DNA of 47,318 nucleotides from a bacterium (GTDB lineage Bacteria > Patescibacteriota > Saccharimonadia > Saccharimonadales > SZUA-47), in NCBI GenBank assembly GCA_030427445.1, contig JAUIBQ010000007.1, forward strand, positions 1 through 47,318, written 5' to 3'. The notes beneath the pieces were generated by a model, which was not told where the DNA came from, did not search any database, and was given only the letters and a program-made list of their open reading frames with translations. The position numbers and the translations under genes are program-made. Every line of letters begins with the position of its first letter. Positions within the stretch are counted from its first letter, which is position 1. Of this stretch, positions 22,131-29,863 are shown piece after piece.

Positions 22131-23210
22131 ATGAGTGAAGTATTTAAGACAATAAACACATTTGGTGCTTACGGACGCAGTGGAGTACTTAAGACACGAG
22201 CAGGAGAGGTGAGGACGCCCACGTTTATGCCTGATGGTACTCGTGGAGCGGTGAAGTCTCTGACTCCTCAGCAAGTGATTGATACAGGCGTAGAAGTCGT
22301 GCTTTCCAACACCTATCATTTGCACTTAGCCCCTGGAGAAGCGGTGGTAAAAAAGCTGGGGGGGTTGCATGCTTTTGCCAATAGAAAAGGGCCGATGCTA
22401 ACCGACTCTGGTGGGTTTCAGGTATTTTCACTCGGATCTCACGTAAAAGTTACTGAAGAAGGCGTTCATTTCTCTGACCCGAAAAATGGCGATAAACACT
22501 TCATAAGTCCAGAGAAATCTATGCAGATACAGCTGGATTTAGGCGCTGATATGATTGTCGCGTTTGATCATCTAATCGGACTTGATGAATCTGTCACTGA
22601 TGAGATGGTGAAGCAGGCTTTTGATAGAACTCATCGGTGGTTGGAACGATGCATCGTCGAGTTTAAGCGACTCACCAAAGACATATCTAAGAGCGAGAGA
22701 CCACTCCTTTTCGGTGTCTTACAAGGGGGCTTAGACTTAGAGCTACGTAAACAAAGCCTCGAAATTATTCAGAACAGTGAAGTTGATGGTATTGCGATCG
22801 GTGGTCTCAGCGTGGGCGAGACTCGCGAGGAGATGGAGACGGTACTAAAGGCATTAGCTCCGCACTATAGAGAGGATAAACCTCGGTTTCTACTTGGGGT
22901 TGGGACTCCTGAAGACCTGAAGATTGCAGTGGAGAACGGAATCGATATGTTGGACTGCGTATTGCCGACACGGAATGCACGCCACGCAACTGTATGGGGT
23001 AAGGGTTCAGAGAAGATTCATTTAACTAACGAGAAATTTGCTGAAGACAAGAGTGTCATCGATGAGACGTGCGATTGTTATACCTGCGCCGAGGGATTTT
23101 CTAGAGGATTTTTGCGACATCAGTTTAAAGTCGGCGAGCCACTCGCCGGTACATTGGCGAGCATTCATAATTTACGACATATGACTAGGCTGTGCGAGGG
23201 ATACAGATAG
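22131..23210 (+). CDS. tgt: tRNA-guanine transglycosylase
   Basis: A 359-residue TIM-barrel enzyme that exchanges guanine-34 of GUN-anticodon tRNAs for preQ1 or queuine. Visible: TPTFMPDGTRGAVKSLTP, SNTYHLHLAPGE, LTDSGGFQVFSLG (catalytic Asp region), GVLQGGLDLELR, IAIGGLSVGE, a second active-site Asp in DMLDCVLPTRNARHA, and the zinc site with Cys in CDCYTC and a later His. No other queuosine genes are visible here, so the source of base is open. An extended -10 (TGCTATACT) 11 nt before ATG gives a UTR of a few bases. Confidence 0.96.
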   Translation: MSEVFKTINTFGAYGRSGVLKTRAGEVRTPTFMPDGTRGAVKSLTPQQVIDTGVEVVLSNTYHLHLAPGEAVVKKLGGLHAFANRKGPMLTDSGGFQVFSLGSHVKVTEEGVHFSDPKNGDKHFISPEKSMQIQLDLGADMIVAFDHLIGLDESVTDEMVKQAFDRTHRWLERCIVEFKRLTKDISKSERPLLFGVLQGGLDLELRKQSLEIIQNSEVDGIAIGGLSVGETREEMETVLKALAPHYREDKPRFLLGVGTPEDLKIAVENGIDMLDCVLPTRNARHATVWGKGSEKIHLTNEKFAEDKSVIDETCDCYTCAEGFSRGFLRHQFKVGEPLAGTLASIHNLRHMTRLCEGYR

Positions 23211-23722
23211 TGTCCGAATCCAGGTATCTGGTTGTAGGAACGCCTGGTTCGGGCAAAACAACAGTTGCTAGATTATCGGCTGTGCATGATGACTCTATGT
23301 ATGTGGAGCTTGATTCTCTGATTTGGGATGAGGACTGGAAAGAAGTTTCAGATGCAGAGCTTCAAAATAGATTATCCAGGTGTCTCAATGGTAAAGACAA
23401 TTTTGTCGTAGAGGGTGTGTTAATTAATAAGCTTTCGGAAGAGTTTATGGAGTCATTAACAGACATCATCTATCTAGATGTGCCATTTATAAGAAGTTTT
23501 CCTGCTGCAATGAAGCGTAACTGGAAAAGACTAATTAGTCATGAGAAAATTTGCGGAAATAACTACGAAACGCCTCTATCTTTCATGTATACGAGTTTCG
23601 GACTAGTTTTTAAACACCTCTCAAGGAAACATAGGTTTAGAAAGCTATCAAAGAAATTTCCCAAAGCTAGCTTTCATAAGTTTACGAATATACGTGTTGC
23701 AAAGGAATGGATTGATAAATAA
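23210..23722 (+). CDS. FlaR/adenylate-kinase-like P-loop kinase
   Basis: A 170-residue P-loop protein. Walker A GTPGSGKTT lies at about residues 11-19; LDSLIWDEDW matches the LDxxxW pattern of FlaR-type topology-modulation/adenylate-kinase-like proteins. The hydrophobic strand IIYLDVPF is followed by an Arg-rich segment. Substrate unknown. The start is set at GTG 23210, which overlaps the tgt stop (TAGTG) and has GAGGG 9 nt upstream; the two are translationally coupled. Confidence 0.75.
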   Translation: MSESRYLVVGTPGSGKTTVARLSAVHDDSMYVELDSLIWDEDWKEVSDAELQNRLSRCLNGKDNFVVEGVLINKLSEEFMESLTDIIYLDVPFIRSFPAAMKRNWKRLISHEKICGNNYETPLSFMYTSFGLVFKHLSRKHRFRKLSKKFPKASFHKFTNIRVAKEWIDK

Positions 23723-23726
23723 AAAA

Positions 23727-23749
23727 ATCGATCCTTCTCCAGGATCGAT
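23727..23749 (-). terminator. Terminator of tRNA-Val
   Basis: ATCGATCCT pairs with AGGATCGAT around a 5-nt loop; on the minus strand a T run follows. It lies 4 nt past the tRNA-Val 3' end and may also stop the plus-strand gene. Confidence 0.8.
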
Positions 23750-23753
23750 GTAC

Positions 23754-23830
23754 TGGTGGGTGATATAGGATTCGAACCTATCACCTCCACAACGTCAATG
23801 TGGCGCTCTAGCCAAATGAGCTAATCACCC
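23754..23830 (-). tRNA. tRNA-Val(GAC)
   Basis: Minus-strand cloverleaf with acceptor GGGTGAT/ATCACCC, anticodon stem CCACA/TGTGG enclosing TTGACGT (anticodon GAC), T arm GTTCGAATC, discriminator A and encoded CCA. Confidence 0.96.
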
Positions 23831-23893
23831 GATAAGAACTTCATAGATTATACATCAACAGAGAGGAATGCTCCAGTAGTATATTTTCTATGC

Positions 23894-24099
23894 TATACAC
23901 CATTTAGTACATATGCATTTCGTGGTATAAAAAAGCGTAAGAGTTATGCACAGGTGGGTAATGTGGAAAACTAAATTAAAAAGTACTAGCAATATAGTAC
24001 TAATACATAGTAAGATAGGTCTACGTGGATTTTGGGAGTTGTTTTACAAAACAACTACAAACGTTAAAAGTAGTGGTATGCGAGAAACCACTACTTTTT
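23894..24099 (+). ncRNA. Possible small RNA between tRNA-Val and thrS
   Basis: An extended -10 TGCTATACA (hexamer 23894-23899) would start a transcript near 23906. It would contain a hairpin AGTACT/AGTACT (23982-24001) and a 9-bp perfect hairpin at 24037-24056, and end in a terminator whose stem (24066-24077 with 24087-24098) is followed by T residues. No coding frame is convincing. Two DnaA-box-like 9-mers lie inside (23944-23952 and 23962-23970). The terminator with no upstream gene is the main argument. Confidence 0.4.
24066..24099 (+). terminator. Rho-independent terminator without an assigned gene
   Basis: AAAAGTAGTGGT pairs perfectly with ACCACTACTTTT around a 9-nt loop and is followed by T residues. 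Confidence 0.75.
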
Positions 24100-24115
24100 A
24101 ATTTCAGACATTAAT

Positions 24116-24218
24116 ATATGGTTCATTTTGCGCTCAAAACTGCGTCAAAAACACTCACCGTACAGATGTGTACGGCTCCTGTTTTGTGCTCGCCTTGAGG
24201 CTGCAAGCTGCACCATAT
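24116..24218. other. Structured element ahead of the T-box
   Basis: ATATGGT (24116-24122) pairs with ACCATAT (24212-24218). Inside, CAAAAC (24135-24140) pairs with GTTTTG (24181-24186), and CCGTACA with TGTACGG around a 4-nt loop (24158-24175). A nested, closed structure of 103 nt without a coding frame. Confidence 0.45.
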
Positions 24219-24257
24219 CTTAAAGCCTGAAATATAGAATTTTAAGTAGCAATCAGT

Positions 24258-24263
24258 TATAAT
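24258..24263 (+). promoter_or_regulatory. -10 element of the thrS operon
   Basis: A consensus TATAAT; expected start near 24270 places the whole T-box in the leader. The -35 is weak (TAGAAT with 17-bp spacing). Confidence 0.6.
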
Positions 24264-24269
24264 CTGAAT

Positions 24270-24440
24270 CAGAAGTGTTGAGAGCGGCCTCACCAACCGC
24301 AGTAGCTTACTAGGGCAAGGTCAGAACACTAGCGAACGTGCTGACAAGAGTAAAAGTCGAGGTGGAACCTCCCAATAATCAGGGACCGAGACGCACAAAT
24401 AACAGAGTAGTTACCTGTCGTTTGTGCGATTTTTATTTTA
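24270..24440 (+). promoter_or_regulatory. T-box riboswitch (threonine) controlling thrS
   Basis: The leader contains the T-box core GGTGGAACC (24361-24369). A basal stem I helix AGTGTT/AACACT (24274-24279 with 24325-24330) encloses only 45 nt, shorter than classical stem I. Antiterminator pairing TCCC with GGGA follows the T-box. The terminator stem CGCACAAA/TTTGTGCG (24392-24399 with 24421-24428) precedes ATTTTTATTTT. The TGGA bulge is complementary to the TCCA end of tRNA-Thr in this window. Threonine codon ACC at 24292-24294 sits in the loop of a GCGG/CCGC hairpin and may be the specifier. Uncharged tRNA-Thr should favour readthrough into thrS. Confidence 0.85.
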
Positions 24441-24460
24441 AAACTACTAGCGGAGAAAAA

Positions 24461-26311
24461 ATGAGCAATAACGCAGATGAAATGCATGCAATGAGACACA
24501 GTATGGCGCACATAATGGCGACCGCTATTACACGTTTGTGGCCTGAGGTGAAACTAGGCGTCGGCCCAGTCGTAGAACACGGGTTCTACTACGACGTTGA
24601 TATTCCTAATGTGACTATTTCTGATGATGACTTTAAGAGAATAGAGAAGGAGATGCGGAAAGTTGTAGCTGAGAAGCAGGATTTTGTGCATTCTACTAAA
24701 AGTATTGACGATGCGATTGAGTGGGCAAAAGCTGCGGGACAGCCGTATAAAGAAGAACTCTTAAACGACCTTAAACGCTCTGGCACAACTGTCGCGAAAG
24801 ATCTAAGCCAAGAAGAGATGGGTACGCTTGCGGGCGAGGGAAGTGCTGTCGACGAAGTTGGGTTTTATACAAACGGAGAATTTACTGACCTTTGTCGTGG
24901 ACCACACGTAGCAAACACTGGAGATGTAGGTGAGTTTAAGTTAATGCGAGTTGCGGGTGCGTACTGGCGAGGAAATGAGAATAATCCTCAGATGCAGCGG
25001 CTATACGGAATAGGTTTCGCAACCAAGGATGAGCTTAAAGCTCATTTGCAGATGCTTGAAGAAGCGAAAAAGCGTGACCACAGAAAGCTCGGAAAAGATC
25101 TTGATCTATTTATTTTTTCAGACCTCGTAGGGCAAGGGTTACCGCTATGGACTCCTCGAGGTACTGTGCTGCGCAAAGAGATAGATGCATTTGTACAAGA
25201 GTTGCGAAGTAACTATGACTACCAGCCTGTAGAGATACCTCATATAACGAAGCGTGATTTATACGAGACAAGTGGGCATTGGGAAAAGTTTGGTGATGAG
25301 CTATTTCGTATTGAAACTCGAGAGGGCCATGAGTTTGTGATGAAGCCGATGAACTGTCCCCACCACACACAAATATATAATTCACGCCCTCGCAGCTATC
25401 GTGATTTGCCAATACGATATAGCAATACAACTATGGTGTATCGTGACGAGCAGTCAGGTGAATTAGGTGGACTCTCGCGAGTACGATCTATCACGCAGGA
25501 CGATGCTCACGTATTCTGTCGAAACTCGCAGATCAAAGAGGAAGCTTTGAAGATCTGGAACATAGTAGAAAGGTTTTATGGTGTCTTTGATATGACCGTA
25601 CGACCAGAGCTTTCGTTTATGGACCCTGATGAACCTGGAAAATATCTTGGCGATCAGTCACTCTGGGAAGATGCTCAAAAAACCTTGGAAGAGTTGGTTG
25701 TGGAGCGTACCGGAGAAACAACAACTATTGGAATCGGTGAGGCGGCGTTTTACGGCCCGAAGATTGACTTTATGGCTAAGGACGCTATCGGTCGTGAACA
25801 TCAGGTGGCAACGATCCAGCTTGACTTCAATCAGCCGCAGCGGTTCGGACTAACATGCACGAATGAAAACGGGGAAGATGAACAGATCATAATGATCCAT
25901 GCTGCAATTGCTGGGTCATTTGAGCGATTCCTTTCAGTGATGATTGAACACACAGCAGGTAATTTCCCGATTTGGCTCGCACCTGAGCAGGTGAGAATTA
26001 TCACGGTAAACCAAGAGCAGGTGACAGTAGACAAGGCTGAGGAAATGAGGGAATACGGGAAAGCACTTGGTATACGGATCGCGGTCGATAACGATAATGA
26101 ATCGGTTGGTAAGAAGATTCGTAGTGCTGCGAAATCAAAAGTACCGTATACGATCGTCGTGGGCGAAAAAGAAGTTAATGACGGTGTTGTGTCGCCACGA
26201 TTACGACAGGATATTGCCGTGATGGATGTGCAGAGCGAACTTCACTACGAGCAGTTCTTCAAGACAGTAGCAAACGAAGCAAAATCACGCGTGAACAAGA
26301 GTAGTTTATGA
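24461..26311 (+). CDS. thrS: Threonyl-tRNA synthetase
   Basis: A 616-residue class II synthetase. The start is the ATG at 24461, with GGAG 5 nt upstream; longer frames begin inside the T-box. It opens directly with the editing domain HxxxH (RHSMAHIM), so the N-terminal TGS domain of the E. coli enzyme (642 aa) is absent. Catalytic motifs include MKPMNCPHH (Zn ligands Cys and His), MVYRDEQSGELGGLSRVRS and FGPKIDF-like YGPKIDF. The C-terminal anticodon-binding domain ends the protein. It overlaps the next gene by ATGA and heads the operon thrS-HAD-atl-miaA. Confidence 0.97.
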   Translation: MSNNADEMHAMRHSMAHIMATAITRLWPEVKLGVGPVVEHGFYYDVDIPNVTISDDDFKRIEKEMRKVVAEKQDFVHSTKSIDDAIEWAKAAGQPYKEELLNDLKRSGTTVAKDLSQEEMGTLAGEGSAVDEVGFYTNGEFTDLCRGPHVANTGDVGEFKLMRVAGAYWRGNENNPQMQRLYGIGFATKDELKAHLQMLEEAKKRDHRKLGKDLDLFIFSDLVGQGLPLWTPRGTVLRKEIDAFVQELRSNYDYQPVEIPHITKRDLYETSGHWEKFGDELFRIETREGHEFVMKPMNCPHHTQIYNSRPRSYRDLPIRYSNTTMVYRDEQSGELGGLSRVRSITQDDAHVFCRNSQIKEEALKIWNIVERFYGVFDMTVRPELSFMDPDEPGKYLGDQSLWEDAQKTLEELVVERTGETTTIGIGEAAFYGPKIDFMAKDAIGREHQVATIQLDFNQPQRFGLTCTNENGEDEQIIMIHAAIAGSFERFLSVMIEHTAGNFPIWLAPEQVRIITVNQEQVTVDKAEEMREYGKALGIRIAVDNDNESVGKKIRSAAKSKVPYTIVVGEKEVNDGVVSPRLRQDIAVMDVQSELHYEQFFKTVANEAKSRVNKSSL

Positions 26312-26937
26312 GTAAGCCAGTTTTAGTTTTAGATTTCGATGACTGCTTGATACCTACCGATGTACCCTTGCGAGAGTGGATTACTAGAGAAAAAGGTATA
26401 GATTTAGTGAGTGCTGAGAGGGTCCCAGGGAAGTTTATGTATGAAGAAGCTTTTCCTGATAGTGGATTAACCGCCGCGATTGCAATTAGCTTGGTGGATG
26501 AATATATAGCTACAGCAAGTATCAATACACTACCTTTCGAAAAAGTTATCGAGACTTTAGAGGAGTTACACCGGCATTTTGAACTTCATATAGTCACAGC
26601 ACGTCCTGACATACATCATGATGTAACTCTTAAGTCAGTAGAGAAGCATTTTAAGCCTGGTCTTATAACAGATGTGCACAGTGTTGGAGGGAGTGGGCAC
26701 ACGAAGCATACAACTAAGGAGCAGAAATACAGAGAATTGAATGCTGTAGCAACCGTTGATGACGGTGACCATAATGTAAACACAGCTATAGAAGTGGGGT
26801 TACTCGCGTTTTCTTTGCAACATCCTACCCATGAGCATAACGGTATGGCACTACATGCGGATGCAATCGTCATAACAGACTTTTCGGAGATGCTGGATTA
26901 CATCGATAGGATTCTGCAACATGAAGTCAGAAGCTAG
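26308..26937 (+). CDS. HAD-superfamily phosphatase, 5'-nucleotidase-like
   Basis: A 209-residue HAD protein: motif I LDFDDCL (two Asp, residues 9-15), motif II Thr in IVTARPD, a Lys-rich segment, and motif IV VDDGDHN. The layout is close to small bacterial 5'(3')-deoxyribonucleotidases and related HAD phosphatases. Substrate not determined. Translationally linked to thrS and overlapping the atl gene by 17 nt. Confidence 0.8.
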   Translation: MSKPVLVLDFDDCLIPTDVPLREWITREKGIDLVSAERVPGKFMYEEAFPDSGLTAAIAISLVDEYIATASINTLPFEKVIETLEELHRHFELHIVTARPDIHHDVTLKSVEKHFKPGLITDVHSVGGSGHTKHTTKEQKYRELNAVATVDDGDHNVNTAIEVGLLAFSLQHPTHEHNGMALHADAIVITDFSEMLDYIDRILQHEVRS

Positions 26938-27247
26938 TTTTAAAGATAGAATTGAAGATTTAGTTAGCACCATACCAGAAAAGAGGGTAATGACATATGG
27001 GCAGATTGCTGCACTTTGTGGGTCTCCGCGAGCTGCACGCATCGTTGGTGGGATTGCGCATTACGGAGATCCTGGGCTTCCGTGGCACCGCGTTGTAAAC
27101 AAACAAGGCGGGCTTGCTAGTGGGTATCATGGAGGACGTCATGCTCAGAAAGAACACCTGGAGGCTGAAGGTGTTGAAGTGTTGGGAGAAGCCGGAAGTT
27201 ATTCTGTAGATATTGAAAAATTACTGTGGTGGCCGGATGAGCAATAA
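26921..27247 (+). CDS. atl: Alkyltransferase-like DNA repair protein (Atl)
   Basis: A 108-residue protein of the O6-methylguanine-DNA methyltransferase fold. The helix-turn-helix and arginine finger region (GSPRAARIVGG) are present, but the PCHR active site reads PWHRVV, with Trp in place of the alkyl-accepting Cys. This is the mark of Atl proteins, which bind alkylated guanine without repairing it and hand it to nucleotide excision repair. It is nested tightly between the HAD gene and miaA. Confidence 0.9.
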   Translation: MKSEASFKDRIEDLVSTIPEKRVMTYGQIAALCGSPRAARIVGGIAHYGDPGLPWHRVVNKQGGLASGYHGGRHAQKEHLEAEGVEVLGEAGSYSVDIEKLLWWPDEQ

Positions 27248-28109
27248 GATATCAGAACTCTATATTGTCGGTCCTACGGCGAGCGGAAAAAGTGCTCTTG
27301 CGATGAGTGTCGCTGAGCAGTTGAATGGTGAGATCGTCTGTGCAGATTCGCAGACAGTTCGTCGGCAGCTGGATATCGGTACGGCGAAGCCACCCAAAGC
27401 TGATCAAGAGAAAATCAAGCATCACATGGTGGATATTATTGAGCCGTTTGAAGATTTTAGTGTCGCTACGTTTAAATCTTTAGCACGTAAATGTATCGAT
27501 GAGATTATGAATAAAGAGAAACTTCCAGTCATTGTCGGAGGAAGTGGGATGTATATCGATTCCCTGTTCTATGATTATGCAATAGGCGAACAAAAGACGA
27601 ACTATGATAAGAGCGAACTGGAGCAACTTTCTGTAAATGAGTTACAAAAAATCATACGAAGCAACTCATGGCCGATGCCAGAAAACTCACGAAACCCGAG
27701 ACATTTGATCGGGGTAATTATGCGTGGCGGACAGGTGAATCATGATATGGGCGAGGCAGACATACATAAACTGATTGTCGGTTTACTGCCCAGTGATGAA
27801 GTATTAAAGCAGCGTATTAGTGAGCGCACAGAGCTAATGTTCAGTGAAGGTATCGTTGAAGAGACACGGCTTCTAATCGAAAAATATGGTGAGTTACCTA
27901 AAAAAATGGATGCTATCGCATACCCAATTGTTAGTAGGTATGTCGAAGGTAGTATCACGCTAGATGAGGCAAAAGAGCAACTACGACGCGGTGACTGGCA
28001 GTACGCTCGAAAGCAAAAAGCGTGGTTCAAGCGCAACCCACATATCGCATGGTTTGAGACACAAAAAGATGCGCGAGAATTTATCATACAAACAATGAAC
28101 AAAAACTAG
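27237..28109 (+). CDS. miaA: tRNA dimethylallyltransferase
   Basis: A 290-residue enzyme that prenylates A37 of tRNAs reading UNN codons. P-loop GPTASGKSALA (about residues 11-21), DSQTVRRQLDIGTAKP, HHMVDI and GGSGMYIDSLFY are characteristic, and the GLLPSDEVLKQRI segment follows. The start is the ATG at 27237, overlapping the atl stop by 11 nt; the longer frame starts at TTG within atl. Last gene of the thrS operon. Confidence 0.95.
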   Translation: MSNKISELYIVGPTASGKSALAMSVAEQLNGEIVCADSQTVRRQLDIGTAKPPKADQEKIKHHMVDIIEPFEDFSVATFKSLARKCIDEIMNKEKLPVIVGGSGMYIDSLFYDYAIGEQKTNYDKSELEQLSVNELQKIIRSNSWPMPENSRNPRHLIGVIMRGGQVNHDMGEADIHKLIVGLLPSDEVLKQRISERTELMFSEGIVEETRLLIEKYGELPKKMDAIAYPIVSRYVEGSITLDEAKEQLRRGDWQYARKQKAWFKRNPHIAWFETQKDAREFIIQTMNKN

Positions 28110-28120
28110 TTCGTTTTTGA

Positions 28121-28126
28121 TACAAT
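28121..28126 (+). promoter_or_regulatory. Extended -10 of a leaderless gene
   Basis: TGATACAAT (TACAAT at 28121-28126) lies exactly 6 nt (AGACTC) before the ATG at 28133. Confidence 0.6.
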
Positions 28127-28132
28127 AGACTC

Positions 28133-28801
28133 ATGGTCGAGCAGTTATTTGGTTCAAAGACGAGGGTTAAACTGTTAAAACTGTTTTACAGTAATCCAAA
28201 TCGTTCATTTTATGTGCGCGAAATTACGCGCAAAGTCGAAGAGCAGATTAATTCTGTTCGTCGTGAGTTATCTAATTTGCTTTCGCTCGGGATTATTTCG
28301 TCAGACAAATCGAACAATCGTTTGTACTATGAAGTGAACCAAAAGTACGAGCACTATGAGCCACTAAGTCAGATGTTTGGAACAAAGCCTGCGAAGAAAG
28401 CTGAGCCTAAGAAAGATTCTAAGAAGGCAGATACTAAAGCGGCTCAGGTGGAATCTAAGGCGCCTGCTAAAGAGAAAGAGACAAATAAAGCGGTCGAGCT
28501 TGCCGAAGCAGAGCAATGGAGTGGAGTTGGAAATGTGTTTGGGATTGCATATAGTGGAGCGTACACAAGAGATACGAACGCATTGGCTGATATCGTGATA
28601 ATTGGAGACGTAAGCATTCCAAAAGTTGAAGCAGTAATCGTCGAGCTAGAGAAAGAAAAGAATAACGAGCTGAGATATGCAGTCTTTGATCTTGATGAGT
28701 GGAAGTACCGACGGCAGGTACATGATAAGTTTTATTCAAAGTTTATGGATACAAAAATGCAAATAGTCCTCGATAAAGAGGCGCTATTTGAGCGTAATTA
28801 A
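28133..28801 (+). CDS. Winged-helix protein with C-terminal nucleotidyltransferase-like domain
   Basis: A 222-residue protein. Residues 1-75 form a winged helix (FYVREITRKVEEQINSVRRE as helix-turn-helix, then LSLGIISSDKSNNRLYYEV as wing), close to ArsR-like or MarR-like regulators. A Lys/Glu-rich linker (about 85-125) follows, then a domain with VFGIAYSGAYTRD...ADIVIIGD, reminiscent of the GSxARGE...DxDxxV arrangement of minimal nucleotidyltransferases, but with altered residues. Probably a DNA-binding regulator. The downstream MBL-fold gene follows after 14 nt. Confidence 0.7.
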   Translation: MVEQLFGSKTRVKLLKLFYSNPNRSFYVREITRKVEEQINSVRRELSNLLSLGIISSDKSNNRLYYEVNQKYEHYEPLSQMFGTKPAKKAEPKKDSKKADTKAAQVESKAPAKEKETNKAVELAEAEQWSGVGNVFGIAYSGAYTRDTNALADIVIIGDVSIPKVEAVIVELEKEKNNELRYAVFDLDEWKYRRQVHDKFYSKFMDTKMQIVLDKEALFERN

Positions 28802-28815
28802 TGGAGATATAAAAA

Positions 28816-29469
28816 ATGGAGTTAGAGTTTTACGGAGCTAATTGCTTTCGAGTAAAAACAAAAGATGCGAGCGTCGTACTTGACGACACGCTAAGTAAAA
28901 ATGGTGCCAAATCTGTCACAAAAAAAGATGAAGTTGCGATTTTTTCTCAGCATCAGCTTATTACTGATGATGCAGCAAAAACTGCTAGGCTAGTGCTAGA
29001 GAGCCCCGGTGAATACGAAGTAGGAGACCTAACAGTACGCGGTGTACAAGCGCGCGCCCATATGGATGAGGAAGGCGACAAAAAAACAGCTGTCGTTTAT
29101 CAGATGCTTTACGACGGCCAGACAATTACATTCTTAGGTCACGTGCATCCAGATATCGTTGATGAAGTTATCGAAGTAGCTGGAGGAACAGATGTGCTTG
29201 TGCTACCTGTTGGTGGCAACGGCTATACACTTGATGCAACTGGCGCAACAAGCTTGATCAAGAAAATCGAACCAGATGTTGTGATACCTTCGTATTATCA
29301 CGATGATGCACTCACATTTGAAGTACCGGCAGCTCCGCTAGACGACTTCATTAAAACGAGTGGTCTACAGGTTGACGAAGAGTTATCAAACCAAGCAAGT
29401 TATAAGGTGAAGCGAGTATCCGACTTGGAGTCGGGACAAACAAAGCTTGTCACACTTCAAAAGAAATAA
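28816..29469 (+). CDS. Metallo-beta-lactamase-fold protein with degenerate metal site
   Basis: A 217-residue protein resembling the UlaG-like MBL branch (MELEFYGANCFRV, VVLDDTLSKNG, ESPGEYEVGDL, TITFLGHVHPD, DVLVLPVGGNGYTLD, PDVVIPSYYHDD). The usual HxHxDH zinc motif is missing: the corresponding place reads FSQHQLITDD. It may therefore bind metal differently or have lost catalysis. A GGAG Shine-Dalgarno precedes the ATG. Confidence 0.75.
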   Translation: MELEFYGANCFRVKTKDASVVLDDTLSKNGAKSVTKKDEVAIFSQHQLITDDAAKTARLVLESPGEYEVGDLTVRGVQARAHMDEEGDKKTAVVYQMLYDGQTITFLGHVHPDIVDEVIEVAGGTDVLVLPVGGNGYTLDATGATSLIKKIEPDVVIPSYYHDDALTFEVPAAPLDDFIKTSGLQVDEELSNQASYKVKRVSDLESGQTKLVTLQKK

Positions 29470-29491
29470 CACTACCTTTTATTGAAAATAA

Positions 29492-29524
29492 AAAACACCC
29501 GGCGGATTTCCGGGTGTTTTTAAT
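29492..29524. terminator. Bidirectional terminator
   Basis: An 11-bp stem AAAACACCCGG/CCGGGTGTTTT serves both the MBL gene and the convergent rpmB. Confidence 0.9.
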
Positions 29525-29538
29525 AGTCAGCCAAAGGA

Positions 29539-29733
29539 TTAGCTAGCGATGATGCCTTTTTTCTTCATTGTTCGAAGTGCACTTGTGCTAACTTTCATAG
29601 TCACTTTTTTGCCATCGATAATCAATGTCTTCTTCTGAAGGTTTGGCTTCCAGACTTTTTTAGTTCGGCGCAGTGAAAAGCTAACGTTGTGGCCGTATTG
29701 TTTTCCTTTGCCTGTGATGTCACATTGTTTCAT
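29539..29733 (-). CDS. rpmB: Ribosomal protein bL28
   Basis: A 64-residue basic protein with CDITGKGKQYGHNVSFSLRRTKK and WKPNLQKK, the hallmark of bL28. One Cys remains near the N-terminus. Monocistronic, ending at the shared terminator. Confidence 0.95.
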   Translation of the reverse strand: MKQCDITGKGKQYGHNVSFSLRRTKKVWKPNLQKKTLIIDGKKVTMKVSTSALRTMKKKGIIAS

Positions 29734-29863
29734 GGGTGAATCCTTAATTACTCGCTTGATGCTTATCTAAGTCGCATCGATATTTATCTGTTAATCGACA
29801 TACATAGTACTATAATTATCTCCTCTGGTCAATGCTTCGGTGCATGTGTATAGTAGTAGGGAC

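Noticed and set aside
23944-23970. Chromosomal replication origin
   Set aside because: Only two DnaA-box-like 9-mers and no dnaA, dnaN or box cluster nearby; gyrB/gyrA are 18 kb away.
24338-24460. N-terminal extension of thrS
   Set aside because: The extra codons lie inside the T-box and terminator; the translated extension has no resemblance to a TGS domain, and GGAG favours the ATG at 24461.
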